A DNA stretch of 64,000 nucleotides from Methylobacterium sp. NMS14P (GCF_028583545.1 NZ_CP087106.1:1054001-1118000); one strand, 5' to 3'. Shown: positions 33,593-42,885, counted from the stretch's first letter. The notes: generated by a model from the letters alone, not told the origin. Translations and numbers: made by a program.

Positions 33593-36259
33593 GTGATCGA
33601 AAGTCTCGTCGCGTTCTCGGTGCGGTATCGGTGGATCGTGATCGCCTTCACGGCGTTCCTCACGGTCGCGAGCCTCGGAGTCGCGGCGCACCTGTTCCGA
33701 ATCAACACCGATGTCGAGCGGCTGATCGACCCGAAGGAGCCGTGGCGGCAGGACGAGATCAATTTCGAGAAGGCGTTCCCGCAGCGCAGCAACACCATCG
33801 TCGCGGTCATCAACGGCGAGACGCCGGAGGAGACCGAGGAGGCGGCCGCCAACCTCGCCAAGGCGCTCACGGCGCACAAGAACCTGATCGAGACGGTCTA
33901 CCGGCCCGACGGCGGACCGTTCTTCAACAAGAACGGCCTGCTGCTGATGTCGCAGGCGGACCTCGACAAGACTCTCGAGGCGCTGACCCAGCAGCAGGGT
34001 CTGCTCGGGCCGCTCGCCGCCGACCCGTCGCTGCGGGGCATCATGCGGGTGCTGACGCTGGGCGCGCGCGGCGTGAAGACCGGCGACGCCAAGATCGAGG
34101 ATCTCGAGAAGCCCATGGGGCAGATCGACGCCACCCTGCAGAAGGTGCTGGCGGGTCAGCCGGCGCGGATGTCCTGGCAGGAGCTCCTGTCGGGGGGTGA
34201 GACCAGCGTCACCGACAAGATGAAGTTCGTGGTGATCCAGCCGGTCCTCGACTTCAACGCCCTGGAGCCGGGCTACCAGGCGACCAAGCTGATCCGCAAC
34301 GTCGCCAAGGATCTCGGGATCGACGGCCAGAACGGCCTGCGGATGCGCTTGACCGGCACGGTGGCGGTGGCGGACGAGGAGTTCGCGACGCTGTCGGAGG
34401 ATGCCGGCCTCAACAACAGCATCATCGTCGGCGCGATCGTGCTGTTCCTGTGGCTGGCCCTGCGCTCGGGCAAGCTCGTCGGCGCGGTGATCATCACCAC
34501 CTTCGCGGGCCTCGTGGTCACGGCCGCCCTGGGCCTCATCATGGTCAAGGAGCTGAATCCGATCTCGGTGGCCTTCGCCGCCCTGTTCGTCGGACTCGGC
34601 ATCGATTTCGGCATCCAGTTCTCGGTGCGCTACCGGGCCGACCGCTACGAGCAGCCGACCCTGGAGAGCGCGATCCGCGCCGCGGCCCGGGGCGTCGGCT
34701 GGTCGCTGACGCTCGCCGCGGTGTCGCTGGTGGCGGGCTTCTTCGCCTTCCTGCCCACGGCCTTCCGGGGCGTGTCGGAGCTGGGCCTGATCGCCGGCGT
34801 CGGCATGATCGTGGCCTTCCTGTTCTCGCTGATCCTGCTGCCGGCGCTGATCGCGGTGTTCAAGCCGGTGGGCGAGAAGGCCGCGGTCCAGACCGATTGG
34901 CTCGTCGGCGTCGACCCGTGGATCATCCGGCACCGCAAGCCGATCCTGATCGGCGTCGGCCTCGTGACCCTGGCCGGCGCGCCGCTGCTCTGGCACCTGC
35001 CGTTCGACTCGAACCCGATGCACCTGCGCAGCGCCAAGACGCAGTCCATCGCGACCTATCTGGACCTGATCAAGAATCCCGAGACCAGCCCGAACTTCAT
35101 CGACGTCCTGGCGCCCAGCGTCGCGGAGGTCCCGTCGCTGTCGAAGACGCTCCTGGCCCTGCCGGTCACCGCCTCGGTCAACAGCATCGACACCTTCGTG
35201 CCGCGGGATCAGGACAAGAAGCTGGCCCAGATCGCCGACACGGCCCAGCTCCTCGACCCGGTGCTCAATCCCGGCCGCCGGCCGCCGCCGCCGACCGACG
35301 CCGACAACGTCAAGGCGCTCAAGGACGCCGCCGCGGCGCTCAACGGCCTCTCGGCCGACGCCAAGGGCGACGCGAAGGGCGCCCAGGAGGCCAAGCAGCT
35401 CGCCGGCACCCTGGACAAGCTCGCCGCCGGCCCGATCCAGCTGCGCGAGGCGGCCTCGGTGGCGCTGACCAAGGACTTGGTACCGCTGCTCGCGCGCCTG
35501 CGCGACCTGCTGCATCCCGAGAAGATCACGCTGGAGAACCTGCCGCCGCAGCTCAAGGCCGACTGGGTGGCGGCAGACGGCCGGGCGCGCATCGAGGTCC
35601 ACCCGAAGGGCGACTCGAACGACGACACGGTGCTCCGCCGGTTCTCGGACGAGGTCCTGAAGGTCGCCCCGCACGCGACCGGCGCGCCCGTGGCCACGAC
35701 GCAGTCGAGTTACACGATCCTGGGCGCCTTCGTGCAGGCGGCGGTGACGGCCTTCGTGCTGATCTTCGTCATCCTGTCGGTCGCCCTGCGCAAGCCCTGG
35801 GACGTGGCGATGACCCTCGGCCCGCTGGTGATCGCGACCCTCTGGACGCTGATGGCGATGCGCATCGTCGGCATGCCGCTGAACTTCGCCAACATCATCG
35901 CCCTGCCGCTGATGCTCGCGGTCGGCGTGGCGTTCCACATCTACTACGTGATCGCGTGGCGGGCGGGCGTGACCGACATGCTCGCCTCCAGCCTGACCCG
36001 GGCGATCTTCTTCTCGGCGCTGACCACGGGCAGCGCCTTCGGGTCGCTGGTCCTGTCGAGCCATCCGGGCACGGCCAGCATGGGCAAGCTGCTGGCGCTG
36101 TCGCTGTTCTTCACCCTGGTGGCGGCGTTCTTCGTGGTTCCGGCGACCCTCGGCGAGCCGCCGGAGCAGCCCGACGAGGATCGTCCGGAAGCCGAGAAGG
36201 CGGCCGGCGCGGCCCTGCGCAAGGCCGCCCCGCACCAGGACCCGGTGCCGGCCAAGTAG
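33593..36259 (+). CDS. hpnN: Hopanoid transporter HpnN (RND/MMPL family)
   Basis: The 888-residue RND-type protein has a first membrane segment near residues 13-33, a large periplasmic loop, five membrane segments near residues 270-430, a second large loop and a second membrane bundle near 715-865. HpnN moves hopanoids from the inner to the outer membrane. The GTG at 33593 follows an AGGCAGGG; a GTG two codons upstream is equally possible. It is convergent with the MarR-GNAT gene and lies outside the hpnL-K run. In Methylobacterium-type genomes hpnN commonly accompanies hpnH. Confidence 0.93.
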   Translation: MIESLVAFSVRYRWIVIAFTAFLTVASLGVAAHLFRINTDVERLIDPKEPWRQDEINFEKAFPQRSNTIVAVINGETPEETEEAAANLAKALTAHKNLIETVYRPDGGPFFNKNGLLLMSQADLDKTLEALTQQQGLLGPLAADPSLRGIMRVLTLGARGVKTGDAKIEDLEKPMGQIDATLQKVLAGQPARMSWQELLSGGETSVTDKMKFVVIQPVLDFNALEPGYQATKLIRNVAKDLGIDGQNGLRMRLTGTVAVADEEFATLSEDAGLNNSIIVGAIVLFLWLALRSGKLVGAVIITTFAGLVVTAALGLIMVKELNPISVAFAALFVGLGIDFGIQFSVRYRADRYEQPTLESAIRAAARGVGWSLTLAAVSLVAGFFAFLPTAFRGVSELGLIAGVGMIVAFLFSLILLPALIAVFKPVGEKAAVQTDWLVGVDPWIIRHRKPILIGVGLVTLAGAPLLWHLPFDSNPMHLRSAKTQSIATYLDLIKNPETSPNFIDVLAPSVAEVPSLSKTLLALPVTASVNSIDTFVPRDQDKKLAQIADTAQLLDPVLNPGRRPPPPTDADNVKALKDAAAALNGLSADAKGDAKGAQEAKQLAGTLDKLAAGPIQLREAASVALTKDLVPLLARLRDLLHPEKITLENLPPQLKADWVAADGRARIEVHPKGDSNDDTVLRRFSDEVLKVAPHATGAPVATTQSSYTILGAFVQAAVTAFVLIFVILSVALRKPWDVAMTLGPLVIATLWTLMAMRIVGMPLNFANIIALPLMLAVGVAFHIYYVIAWRAGVTDMLASSLTRAIFFSALTTGSAFGSLVLSSHPGTASMGKLLALSLFFTLVAAFFVVPATLGEPPEQPDEDRPEAEKAAGAALRKAAPHQDPVPAK

Positions 36260-36270
36260 GATTGGCGAGT

Positions 36271-36296
36271 GGCGCCGGCCCGTCGCGGCCGGCGCC
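36271..36296. terminator. Hairpin between convergent hpnN and MarR-GNAT genes
   Basis: GGCGCCGGCC and GGCCGGCGCC form a perfect 10-base stem around CGTCGC, 12 bases after the hpnN stop. No U-run. Confidence 0.5.
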
Positions 36297-36306
36297 CCGG
36301 GCGGCC

Positions 36307-37182
36307 TCAGACGGCCTTCTCGAAGAAGTGGTCCGGGTACGGGTCGTCGTTGAAGCGGTCGATCTCCACCCAGCCCGACCGCCGGTAGAGCGCCAGCGCC
36401 TCGGGGAGGGCGCTGCTGGTGTCGAGCCGCAGCGTCCGGACCCCGAGCCCGCGGGCGGCGGCCTCGGACTCCTCCATGAGCCGCTTGGCGAGGCCCAGCC
36501 CGCGCGCCGCGGGATCGACCCAGAGCCGCTTGATCTCCGCGACCGCGCCGCCGCCTCCCTTGAGTCCGACGCATCCGACCGGCAGGCCGTCGGCGCACGC
36601 GAGCAGGAACACGCCGCGCGGACGCACCATGGCGCTGGCCTCGGGGTCGCACGACAGGGCGACGTCGAACCCGCCGGCGAATCGGCTCCCCAGCTCGGCG
36701 TAGTAGGCGGCGAGGCAGGCGCGGGCGGACTCGCTCGCGGGATCGGCCTCCGTGATCGCGACGGCGTCGCGGCCGAGCGCCAGGGCGACCCGGTCCATGG
36801 CGTGCAGGAGCGCCTCCACCTGCGGCGCGCGCTCCAGCAGGGCGACGGCCCGGGCATCCGACAGCGCCTCGTAGGCCGCGAACTCGCGCCGCCCGGCCTC
36901 CGTCAGGGACGCGATCCGGCGGCGGGCATCCGCGGGATGCGGCGCCGTCGCGACCAGCCCCTCCTCCTCCAGGCTCCGCAGGAGACGGCTCATCAGGCCG
37001 GAATCGAGACCGAGATAGGTGCGGATCGCACCGATCTCCGCGCGCCCGGCTCCGATGGCGTTCAGGACGCGCGCCGCGCCCAGGGGGCGGCCGCGACCCA
37101 GGAACGAGGAATCGAGCGCGCCGACCTCGGCGGTGACGGCGCGGGCGAACCGGCGGACGCGGGCGATCTCGGCAGGTCCCAT
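36307..37182 (-). CDS. MarR-GNAT fusion (helix-turn-helix regulator with acetyltransferase domain)
   Basis: The 291-residue protein joins an N-terminal MarR winged helix (about residues 1-135, with YLGLDSGLMSRLLRSLEEEGLV as recognition region and the wing HPADARRRIASLTEAG) to a C-terminal GNAT domain (about 150-291, with the acetyl-CoA loop ARGLGLAKRLMEE and ALALYRRSGW). It is 32 bases downstream of hpnK on the same strand, yet a perfect 20-base palindrome abuts its start, so it probably has its own autoregulated promoter. The acetyl acceptor and any hopanoid link are unknown. Confidence 0.88.
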   Translation of the reverse strand: MGPAEIARVRRFARAVTAEVGALDSSFLGRGRPLGAARVLNAIGAGRAEIGAIRTYLGLDSGLMSRLLRSLEEEGLVATAPHPADARRRIASLTEAGRREFAAYEALSDARAVALLERAPQVEALLHAMDRVALALGRDAVAITEADPASESARACLAAYYAELGSRFAGGFDVALSCDPEASAMVRPRGVFLLACADGLPVGCVGLKGGGGAVAEIKRLWVDPAARGLGLAKRLMEESEAAARGLGVRTLRLDTSSALPEALALYRRSGWVEIDRFNDDPYPDHFFEKAV

Positions 37183-37184
37183 AC

Positions 37185-37204
37185 TGTCTGACTAAAGTCA
37201 GACA
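37185..37204. promoter_or_regulatory. Perfect 20-base palindrome at the MarR-GNAT start (autoregulatory operator)
   Basis: TGTCTGACTAAAGTCAGACA has nine-base arms around AA and begins two bases upstream of the ATG at 37182. Length and position are those of MarR-family operators. It lies between hpnK and the regulator gene. Confidence 0.6.
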
Positions 37205-37214
37205 TCTGTCCCGG

Positions 37215-38057
37215 TCAAGCGAGGAAGTCGGAGAACCCGCCGCGGACCGCGCCCGACGCGTCGGCAGCCGACCGGGATGCGGGGGCGATCAGCGCGTCCC
37301 GCTCGTCGGCGTAGCGGTAGCCCGGCGCCTCGCCGGGGAAGCCGGCGGCGGTGGCCGGGTGGGTGTAGAGCTCGGTCAGACCGTCCGGAAGTTCGGCCAG
37401 CAGGGCCGCGACGCGGGCGGGCGTCATGGCGCCGGACCACGCGAGGCCGAGGGTGCGGTCGGGGATCAGCAGCCCGGCCTGCCGGGCGCGGACGGCGAGC
37501 AGCGCCGCCCAGGGGGCGATGTCGAGGGCGGCCCGCGGCCGGGCTCCGGGCTCGGCGCGGCGCAGGATCTCGCGCGGCTCCCGGGGAACCCGCAGGGCGC
37601 GCATCCCGAAGTCGCGGCCGACGCGCAGCACCGCCCCGGCGATCAGCGGGTGGACGTGGAAGTGCTTGTGGGCGTTGACGTGGTCCAGCGGCAGGCCGGT
37701 GGCCCGGTAGGCCTCGAACTGCGCGCGGATCTCGGCGGCGAGCTGGCGCCGGGCCGCGGGCCTGCGGGCGAAGTCGAGGCCGAGGCGGGCCATGTCGGCC
37801 CGCATCAGGCCGGCTTCGTCCGTCAGGTCGGGCAGGTCCGCGGCGGGGAGGGTAGGCCACGCCTCCACGAGGACGAGGTGCAGCCCGACCCGCAGGGATG
37901 GCATCCGCCGCGCCCGCGCGACGGCGTCGGCGGCGGCCGGCGCCGAGACCATCAGGCTCGCCGCCGTGAGGATCCCGTCGCGATGCGCCTGCTCGACGGC
38001 CTCGTTGACCTCGGGACTCAGCCCGAAATCGTCCGCGGTGACGACCAGACGCTTCAC
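37215..38057 (-). CDS. hpnK: HpnK, deacetylase of N-acetylglucosaminyl-bacteriohopanetetrol
   Basis: The 280-residue YdjC/ChbG-type deacetylase has the metal motif TADDFG at residues 7-12 and HVNAHKHFHVHP near residue 127, with LYTHPA near the C-terminus. HpnK removes the acetyl group from the product of HpnI, exposing the amine of the glucosaminyl head group. The start is a GTG at 38057, with GAGG five to six bases before it and the family N-terminus KRLVVTADDFG. It follows hpnJ after a 107-base gap filled with hairpins. Confidence 0.93.
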   Translation of the reverse strand: MKRLVVTADDFGLSPEVNEAVEQAHRDGILTAASLMVSAPAAADAVARARRMPSLRVGLHLVLVEAWPTLPAADLPDLTDEAGLMRADMARLGLDFARRPAARRQLAAEIRAQFEAYRATGLPLDHVNAHKHFHVHPLIAGAVLRVGRDFGMRALRVPREPREILRRAEPGARPRAALDIAPWAALLAVRARQAGLLIPDRTLGLAWSGAMTPARVAALLAELPDGLTELYTHPATAAGFPGEAPGYRYADERDALIAPASRSAADASGAVRGGFSDFLA

Positions 38058-38084
38058 GCAAACCTCGTAACGGGTGTCGACGGG

Positions 38085-38155
38085 TCCAGGGTTGGAGCCC
38101 TGGAAGAAGGCGCGGGGCTCTGCCCCGCACTCTCCGCCGGGGCCGCAGGCCCCGG
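38085..38155. repeat. Three tandem stem-loops between hpnJ and hpnK
   Basis: Perfect stems occur at 38085-38104 (TCCAGGG/CCCTGGA), 38112-38128 (GCGGGGC/GCCCCGC) and 38137-38155 (CCGGGGCC/GGCCCCGG). They look like a dispersed intergenic element of this lineage and could attenuate transcription or stabilise mRNA ends within the operon. Confidence 0.6.
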
Positions 38156-38164
38156 ACCCCGGAC

Positions 38165-39598
38165 TCACGCCGCCTTGGCGGTGCCCTGACGCTCCTTGAG
38201 GAAGCGGTAGAACTCGACGCCCTCGCGCAGGCGGCGCTTCATCATGTCGGGCGAGCGCACCATCTCGCTGACGATCGAGGCGATCTTCGGCGCGCGGAAG
38301 TAGAACTTCTTGTAGAACTCCTCGACCGAGGTGAAGATCTCGGTGTGCGAGAGGTGCGGGTAGTGCAGCGGCGCGACCTGCACGCCGTTCTCGTCGACGA
38401 GCTCGGCGTTCTCGATGTCGAGCCAGCCGTTCTCCACCGCCTGCTTGTACAGGAAGGTGCCCGGGTAGGGCGCGGCCAGCGAGACCTGGATCGTGTGCGG
38501 GTTGATCCGCTTGGCGAAGGCGATCGTCTCCTGGATCGTCTCCTTCGTCTCGCCCGGCAGGCCGAGGATGAAAGTGCCGTGGATGGCGATGCCCAGGTCG
38601 TGGCAATCCTTGGTGAACTTCTCGGCGACCTCGACCCGCATGCCCTTCTTGATGTTGTGCAGGATCTGCTGGTTGCCGGACTCGTAGCCGACAAGCAGCA
38701 GGCGCAGGCCGTTCTCCTTGAGCACCTTCAGGGTCTCGCGCGGCACGTTCGCCTTGGCGTTGCACGACCACGTGACGCCGAGCTTGCCGAGCTCGCGGGC
38801 GATCTCCTCGGCGCGCGGCAGGTTATCGGTGAAGGTGTCGTCGTCGAAGAAGAACTCCTTGGTCTGCGGGAACTCCTTCAGGCAGTACTTGATCTCCTCG
38901 ATCACGTGGGCGACCGAGCGGGTGCGGTAGGTGTGGCCGCCGACCGTCTGCGGCCAGAGGCAGAAGGTGCAGCGGCTCTTGCAGCCCCGGCCCGAGTAGA
39001 ACGAGATGTAGGGGTGCTTGAGGTACCCGATGAAGTACTTCTCCATCTCCAGGTCGCGCTTGTAGACGCTGGTGACGAAGGGCAGCTGATCCATGTCGGT
39101 CATGATCTCGCGGTCCTCGTTGTGGACCACGACACCGTTGGCGTCGCGATAGGACAGCCCCTTGATCTCCGACATCGGGACGCCGTCGGCGACCTCCTTG
39201 ACGGTGAAGTCGAACTCGTTGCGGGCGCAGAAGTCGACCACCGGGGCCTGGGCCATCGCGCCGGCGGCGTCGACCGCGACCTTGGCGCCGATCAGGCCGG
39301 CGATGAGCTTCGGGTTGGCGGCCTTGAGCGCCTCGATCGTCTTCACGTCGGACTTGAACGACGGCACCGAGGTGTGGAGCACGACGAGGTCGAAGTCGTT
39401 GGCCTGGGCCACGATCTCGGCGAGCTTGATGTTGTGCGGCGGCGCGTCGATCAGCTTCGAGTTCGGCACCAGGGCGGCCGGCTGGGCCAGCCAGGTCGGG
39501 TACCAGAACGACTTGATCTCGCGCTTGGCCTGGTAACGGGAGCCGGCACCGCCGTCGAAACCGTCGAAGGTGGGGGCCTGGAGGAAGAGCGTGCGCAT
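38165..39598 (-). CDS. hpnJ: HpnJ, radical SAM enzyme forming the cyclitol ether head group
   Basis: The 477-residue protein has a B12-binding-like N-terminal domain and a radical SAM core with Cys206-x3-Cys210-x2-Cys213 (CKSRCTFC), followed by FFFDDDTFT and GTFILGLPGE. HpnJ converts glucosaminyl-bacteriohopanetetrol into the cyclitol ether by ring rearrangement. ATG at 39598 is the natural start. It is 55 bases after hpnI on the same strand, and hpnK follows it, which gives the full aminocyclitol pathway. Confidence 0.93.
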   Translation of the reverse strand: MRTLFLQAPTFDGFDGGAGSRYQAKREIKSFWYPTWLAQPAALVPNSKLIDAPPHNIKLAEIVAQANDFDLVVLHTSVPSFKSDVKTIEALKAANPKLIAGLIGAKVAVDAAGAMAQAPVVDFCARNEFDFTVKEVADGVPMSEIKGLSYRDANGVVVHNEDREIMTDMDQLPFVTSVYKRDLEMEKYFIGYLKHPYISFYSGRGCKSRCTFCLWPQTVGGHTYRTRSVAHVIEEIKYCLKEFPQTKEFFFDDDTFTDNLPRAEEIARELGKLGVTWSCNAKANVPRETLKVLKENGLRLLLVGYESGNQQILHNIKKGMRVEVAEKFTKDCHDLGIAIHGTFILGLPGETKETIQETIAFAKRINPHTIQVSLAAPYPGTFLYKQAVENGWLDIENAELVDENGVQVAPLHYPHLSHTEIFTSVEEFYKKFYFRAPKIASIVSEMVRSPDMMKRRLREGVEFYRFLKERQGTAKAA

Positions 39599-39653
39599 GG
39601 GGTTCAAGGCCTCAGGGCAATGCCGGGGGAGGGCGGGGGAGAGGTAGCCGGGT

Positions 39654-40862
39654 TCAGCGGAGCGGCGCGCCGGCATCGCGGCCGAGTTCGGCGTCCGGGA
39701 TCAGTGTGCCATCCGCAACCACGTGATAATCGTGACCTTTCCATGTCACCGACCCCGACACGAAGGCCCAGGAGAAGTTCAGGAAGGAGAGGATGTCGCG
39801 GATCGGCAACAGTCCGTAGGGGTGCGGGGCGAGGCCGAAGGCCCGCTCCAGCTGCCGGCAGAGCAGCACGCGGCTCGCCAGCGCCGCGGCGGCGACCCAG
39901 AGCGCGCCGGTCCCGGCGCCGGGCAGGAGCGCGCCCAGCAGGGCGAGCGGGAAGGCGTGGGTGACGATCGAGCCGGCGTAGCCGGCCGGGTCGACGGTGC
40001 GGATCGTCCGGTTCCAGCGCAGCTCGTGCCGCCACAGGCCGGAGAGATCGGTGTCGACGCTGGTGTGACCGATCGTGAAGCTCGGGATCACCACGCGGCC
40101 GCCGAGGCCGCGCAGGGCGGCGCCGATGGCGTAATCGTCCGCGAGATCGTTGCGGAAGGTGCGGAAGCCGCCCACCGCCTCCAGGCTCGCCCGGGTGAAG
40201 GCCACGGTGGAGCCGAAGCAGGGCTTCGCCAGCCCGAGGCTCAGGCCCATCACGACGTTGGGCAGGAAGTGGGTGTCGATCGCGAGCGTCGAGAGCTGGT
40301 CGTACAGGCCCCGGAAGGCCGGGACGCCGTGGTACAGGCAGGTGACGCCGGTGACGCCGTCCTGCGACAGCTCCGCGACGAGGCGCTCCAGGTAGTCGGA
40401 GCCCACCACCATGTCGCTGTCGGCCAGCACCACCACGTCGTGGGCGATGGCCTCGGCCATGTTGATCAGGTTGGAGACCTTGCGGTTCGACCCGTGCTGC
40501 CGACCGTCGATCACCAGGTCGATGCGGGCGTCGGGATAGGCCTGCTGCAGGCGCTCGACCACGCCGATCGCGGGATCGGTGGACTTTTGGACGCCGAACA
40601 GGACCTGGACCGGCCCGGCGTAGTCCTGGCGCAGCACGGTCTCGAGATTCGCGTAGAGATTGGGCTCGAGGCCGCAGAGCGGCTTCAGCACGGTCACGGA
40701 GGGCCGCGTCGCGCCGGCGGGGAGCACGGGCGGGCGGCGCCCCGCGTAGCGGCCGGCGCAGGTGGCCGCGGCCAGCCCGTAGACGCAGCCCGCCGCCGCC
40801 AGGATCAGGCAGAGCAGCGAGAGCCACGAGAGGCCGAGCAGCGCCAGCGAGGAGACATCCAT
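39654..40862 (-). CDS. hpnI: HpnI, glycosyltransferase adding GlcNAc to bacteriohopanetetrol
   Basis: The 402-residue family 2 glycosyltransferase has an N-terminal membrane segment, the nucleotide-sugar region VTVLKPLCGLEPNLYANLETVL, the DxD-type VLADSDMVVG, FRNDLADDYAIG and the QxxRW-like HELRWNRTIR, then two C-terminal hydrophobic segments. This matches the ceramide-glucosyltransferase-like HpnI, which uses UDP-GlcNAc at the inner membrane. The ATG at 40862 gives a clean membrane anchor (MDVSSLALLGLSWLSLL). It lies between hpnM and hpnJ. Confidence 0.93.
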   Translation of the reverse strand: MDVSSLALLGLSWLSLLCLILAAAGCVYGLAAATCAGRYAGRRPPVLPAGATRPSVTVLKPLCGLEPNLYANLETVLRQDYAGPVQVLFGVQKSTDPAIGVVERLQQAYPDARIDLVIDGRQHGSNRKVSNLINMAEAIAHDVVVLADSDMVVGSDYLERLVAELSQDGVTGVTCLYHGVPAFRGLYDQLSTLAIDTHFLPNVVMGLSLGLAKPCFGSTVAFTRASLEAVGGFRTFRNDLADDYAIGAALRGLGGRVVIPSFTIGHTSVDTDLSGLWRHELRWNRTIRTVDPAGYAGSIVTHAFPLALLGALLPGAGTGALWVAAAALASRVLLCRQLERAFGLAPHPYGLLPIRDILSFLNFSWAFVSGSVTWKGHDYHVVADGTLIPDAELGRDAGAPLR

Positions 40863-40948
40863 CCGGTGGGATCCGTGCGGTCGTCCGGCCGCCGAGGCGG
40901 CGATGGCCGCGAACGGCCGGTTCAGGTCGGCGCTGGCGCCGGCGCCGC

Positions 40949-41572
40949 TCAGGGCGTCGGCTTGGCCGCGAGCATGCCGTCGACCCGCGCCCGGAGGAAC
41001 TTCACGACGCCGTCGGCCCCGCCGGACTTCAGCGGCGCCGACAGGGCGTTCCGCTGCGCGGCGATCTCGCTGACGTCGCCGTTGAGCAGGACGTCCTGGA
41101 TGCGGTTGTCGGCGTTGACGACGAAGTCCACGGCGGAATCGTCGCCGTCCGCGGCGGTGACGCGGGTCGGCACCACGCGCTGGGCGCCCCGCTCCTCGAC
41201 CTTCGGGGTCACGTCGAACTTGCCGCCGGCGGCGCGGGCCAGCCGGTTGGCGTAGGTCACGGTCAGGCTGCGCTTGAACGCGTCGATCACCGCCGCCTGC
41301 TGCTCCGGGGTGAAGCTCGACCATTTCGAGCCCACCGCGATGCGGGTCATGGCGGGGAAGTCGAACGCCTTGTCGAGCGCGGGGCCCACGGCCTCGACCC
41401 TGGCCGGCAGGGGGCCGGGCCCGTCCTTCAGCGCGGCCGAGAAGGCGGCGTACAGGTCGCGCACGGTCTGAACGGCCGGATCGTCCGCGGCCCACGACGG
41501 GGCCGGGACGAGCAGGGTCAGGGCCATGGGAGCGGCGATGAGGGCGGCCGCGAGCCGGCGGGTCAGGCGCAC
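40949..41572 (-). CDS. hpnM: HpnM, MlaC/Ttg2D-like periplasmic lipid-binding protein
   Basis: The 207-residue protein has a signal peptide ending near SWA-AD (residue about 29) and an MlaC/Ttg2D fold (FDFPAMTRIAVGSKWSSFTPEQQAAVIDAFKRSL in two parts). HpnM is named as a hopanoid-associated toluene-tolerance-type protein and probably carries lipids across the periplasm to or from HpnN. The GTG at 41572 overlaps the hpnL stop by ten bases and has GAGGAG upstream, so the pair is coupled. Confidence 0.9.
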   Translation of the reverse strand: MRLTRRLAAALIAAPMALTLLVPAPSWAADDPAVQTVRDLYAAFSAALKDGPGPLPARVEAVGPALDKAFDFPAMTRIAVGSKWSSFTPEQQAAVIDAFKRSLTVTYANRLARAAGGKFDVTPKVEERGAQRVVPTRVTAADGDDSAVDFVVNADNRIQDVLLNGDVSEIAAQRNALSAPLKSGGADGVVKFLRARVDGMLAAKPTP

Positions 41573-42675
41573 TTCTTCAACTCCTCGCCGTCGCCGAGCC
41601 GCGCCCCCATGCGCGGCGGGGCGTAGCTGTAGAACGGGCCGAGGGTGGCGGGCTGCGCGATCCTCTTGGCCTTGCGCCCGGCCTCCGGCTCCGGCTCGCG
41701 CTCCTCTTCCTCGGGCGCCTCGGACCGGAGCTTGGACTCGATCCGGTGCCAGAGCAGGAGGCTCGGGAGCCCGACGCCGAGATCGGCGAAGCGCTTGACC
41801 AGCGACAGGGCGAGCGCCGCCTCGGCCGGGATATTGAACAGGCCGCACAGGGCGATCAGGCCGCCCTCCTGCGCGCCCAGGGCGCCGGGCACCGCGAAGG
41901 CCGCGCCGCGCACGGCCTGGGCGAGGCTCTCGATCATGAGCGCCTGCGCGAAGTCGATCGGGTAGCCCATGAACCGCAGGCAGACATAGACCTCGAGCGT
42001 GCCGATCACCCAGCCGACGAGGTGGACCGCGAGGGCCGCCGCGAAGCGACCGTGGTTGCCGTAGAGCCGGCGCAGGCTGTCGTAGAGCTGGTCGATGGCG
42101 CCGAAGGCCCGCCACTCGCGCCCGGAGGCGAAGCGGCTGAGCAGGGCCTGGATCAGGCGGTGACCGGCCCGGCGCTGGATCAGGTAGAAGGCGCCGAGCG
42201 CCGGGACCGCCAGGGCCAGCCCGCCCTCGACCGTGTGGGCGATCGGGCCGTCGCCGGAGATCAGGACCAGCAGGGCGAGGCCGGCCACCGTGAACAGGAG
42301 CTGCGTCAGCGCCTGGGTCATCAGATCGACGAACATGCTGGCGCCCGCGAGCGCGCCCGGGACGTTGCGCTTCGACAGGAGGCGGGCGCCGACGAAGTCA
42401 CCGCCGACGGTGGCGACGGGCAGCAGCGTGTTGATGCCCTCGCGGACGAAGCGGAGCGAGACGCAGTCGGCGAGCTTGGTCGCGCCGGCGGGGAACACGA
42501 CGTACCAGCCGAGCCCCGCCCAGGCGACGGCCACGAGGCGCGCCAGCACCACCAGGGCGGCGCCCCAGCCGGCACTCACGACGGCGGCCGACACGTCCTC
42601 CAGACCGGAGGACATGAACAGGCCGACGACCGTGCACAGACCGGCGATCGAGGCCAAGGTCGTCAGGCGCTTCAT
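41563..42675 (-). CDS. hpnL: HpnL, hopanoid-associated lysyltransferase-fold membrane protein
   Basis: The 370-residue protein has seven to nine membrane segments and the conserved FVREGINTLLPVATVGGDFVGARLL and AVPGALGAQEGG segments of the DUF2079/UPF0104 (LPG_synthase_TM) family. HpnL is a consistent member of hopanoid loci; its biochemical role is unsettled. The C-terminus carries an acidic/basic tail. It is the first gene of the hpnL-M-I-J-K run, divergent from the amidinotransferase gene across 210 bases. Confidence 0.9.
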   Translation of the reverse strand: MKRLTTLASIAGLCTVVGLFMSSGLEDVSAAVVSAGWGAALVVLARLVAVAWAGLGWYVVFPAGATKLADCVSLRFVREGINTLLPVATVGGDFVGARLLSKRNVPGALAGASMFVDLMTQALTQLLFTVAGLALLVLISGDGPIAHTVEGGLALAVPALGAFYLIQRRAGHRLIQALLSRFASGREWRAFGAIDQLYDSLRRLYGNHGRFAAALAVHLVGWVIGTLEVYVCLRFMGYPIDFAQALMIESLAQAVRGAAFAVPGALGAQEGGLIALCGLFNIPAEAALALSLVKRFADLGVGLPSLLLWHRIESKLRSEAPEEEEREPEPEAGRKAKRIAQPATLGPFYSYAPPRMGARLGDGEELKKCA

Positions 42676-42885
42676 TGTCGTCTTTCAAGCTCGCAAAAGG
42701 CTTGATGCGGGAAATCGGTCACGGTCGCGGCAGAAATAGGTCCGTCGGCCCGGGAACGTTTCTGTCACGTTGCAGCACGGATTAGCGGTGTCTATCACCC
42801 GTTTGACACACCGGGGGCCAAAGCGGCGGCCGGGCTGAGAAGCCCGCGCAGAAGGCCGCGGCACGTCGCAGAAGGGGCACACGTC
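42676..42885. promoter_or_regulatory. Divergent region between hpnL and the amidinotransferase gene
   Basis: The 210-base region should contain the promoter of the hpnL-K run and that of the amidinotransferase gene. It includes TTGACA at about 42803 on the forward strand but no convincing -10 partner. The shared region would allow joint regulation. Confidence 0.4.

Noticed and set aside
33248..36652. Long reverse-strand frame opposite hpnN
   Set aside because: Antisense shadow of hpnN; the predicted protein is Arg/Gln/Asp-rich with no recognisable fold.
42753..42777. Second GGAAC motif upstream of the amidinotransferase gene
   Set aside because: No CGTT occurs at 16 or 17 bases, so it does not match the EcfG consensus.
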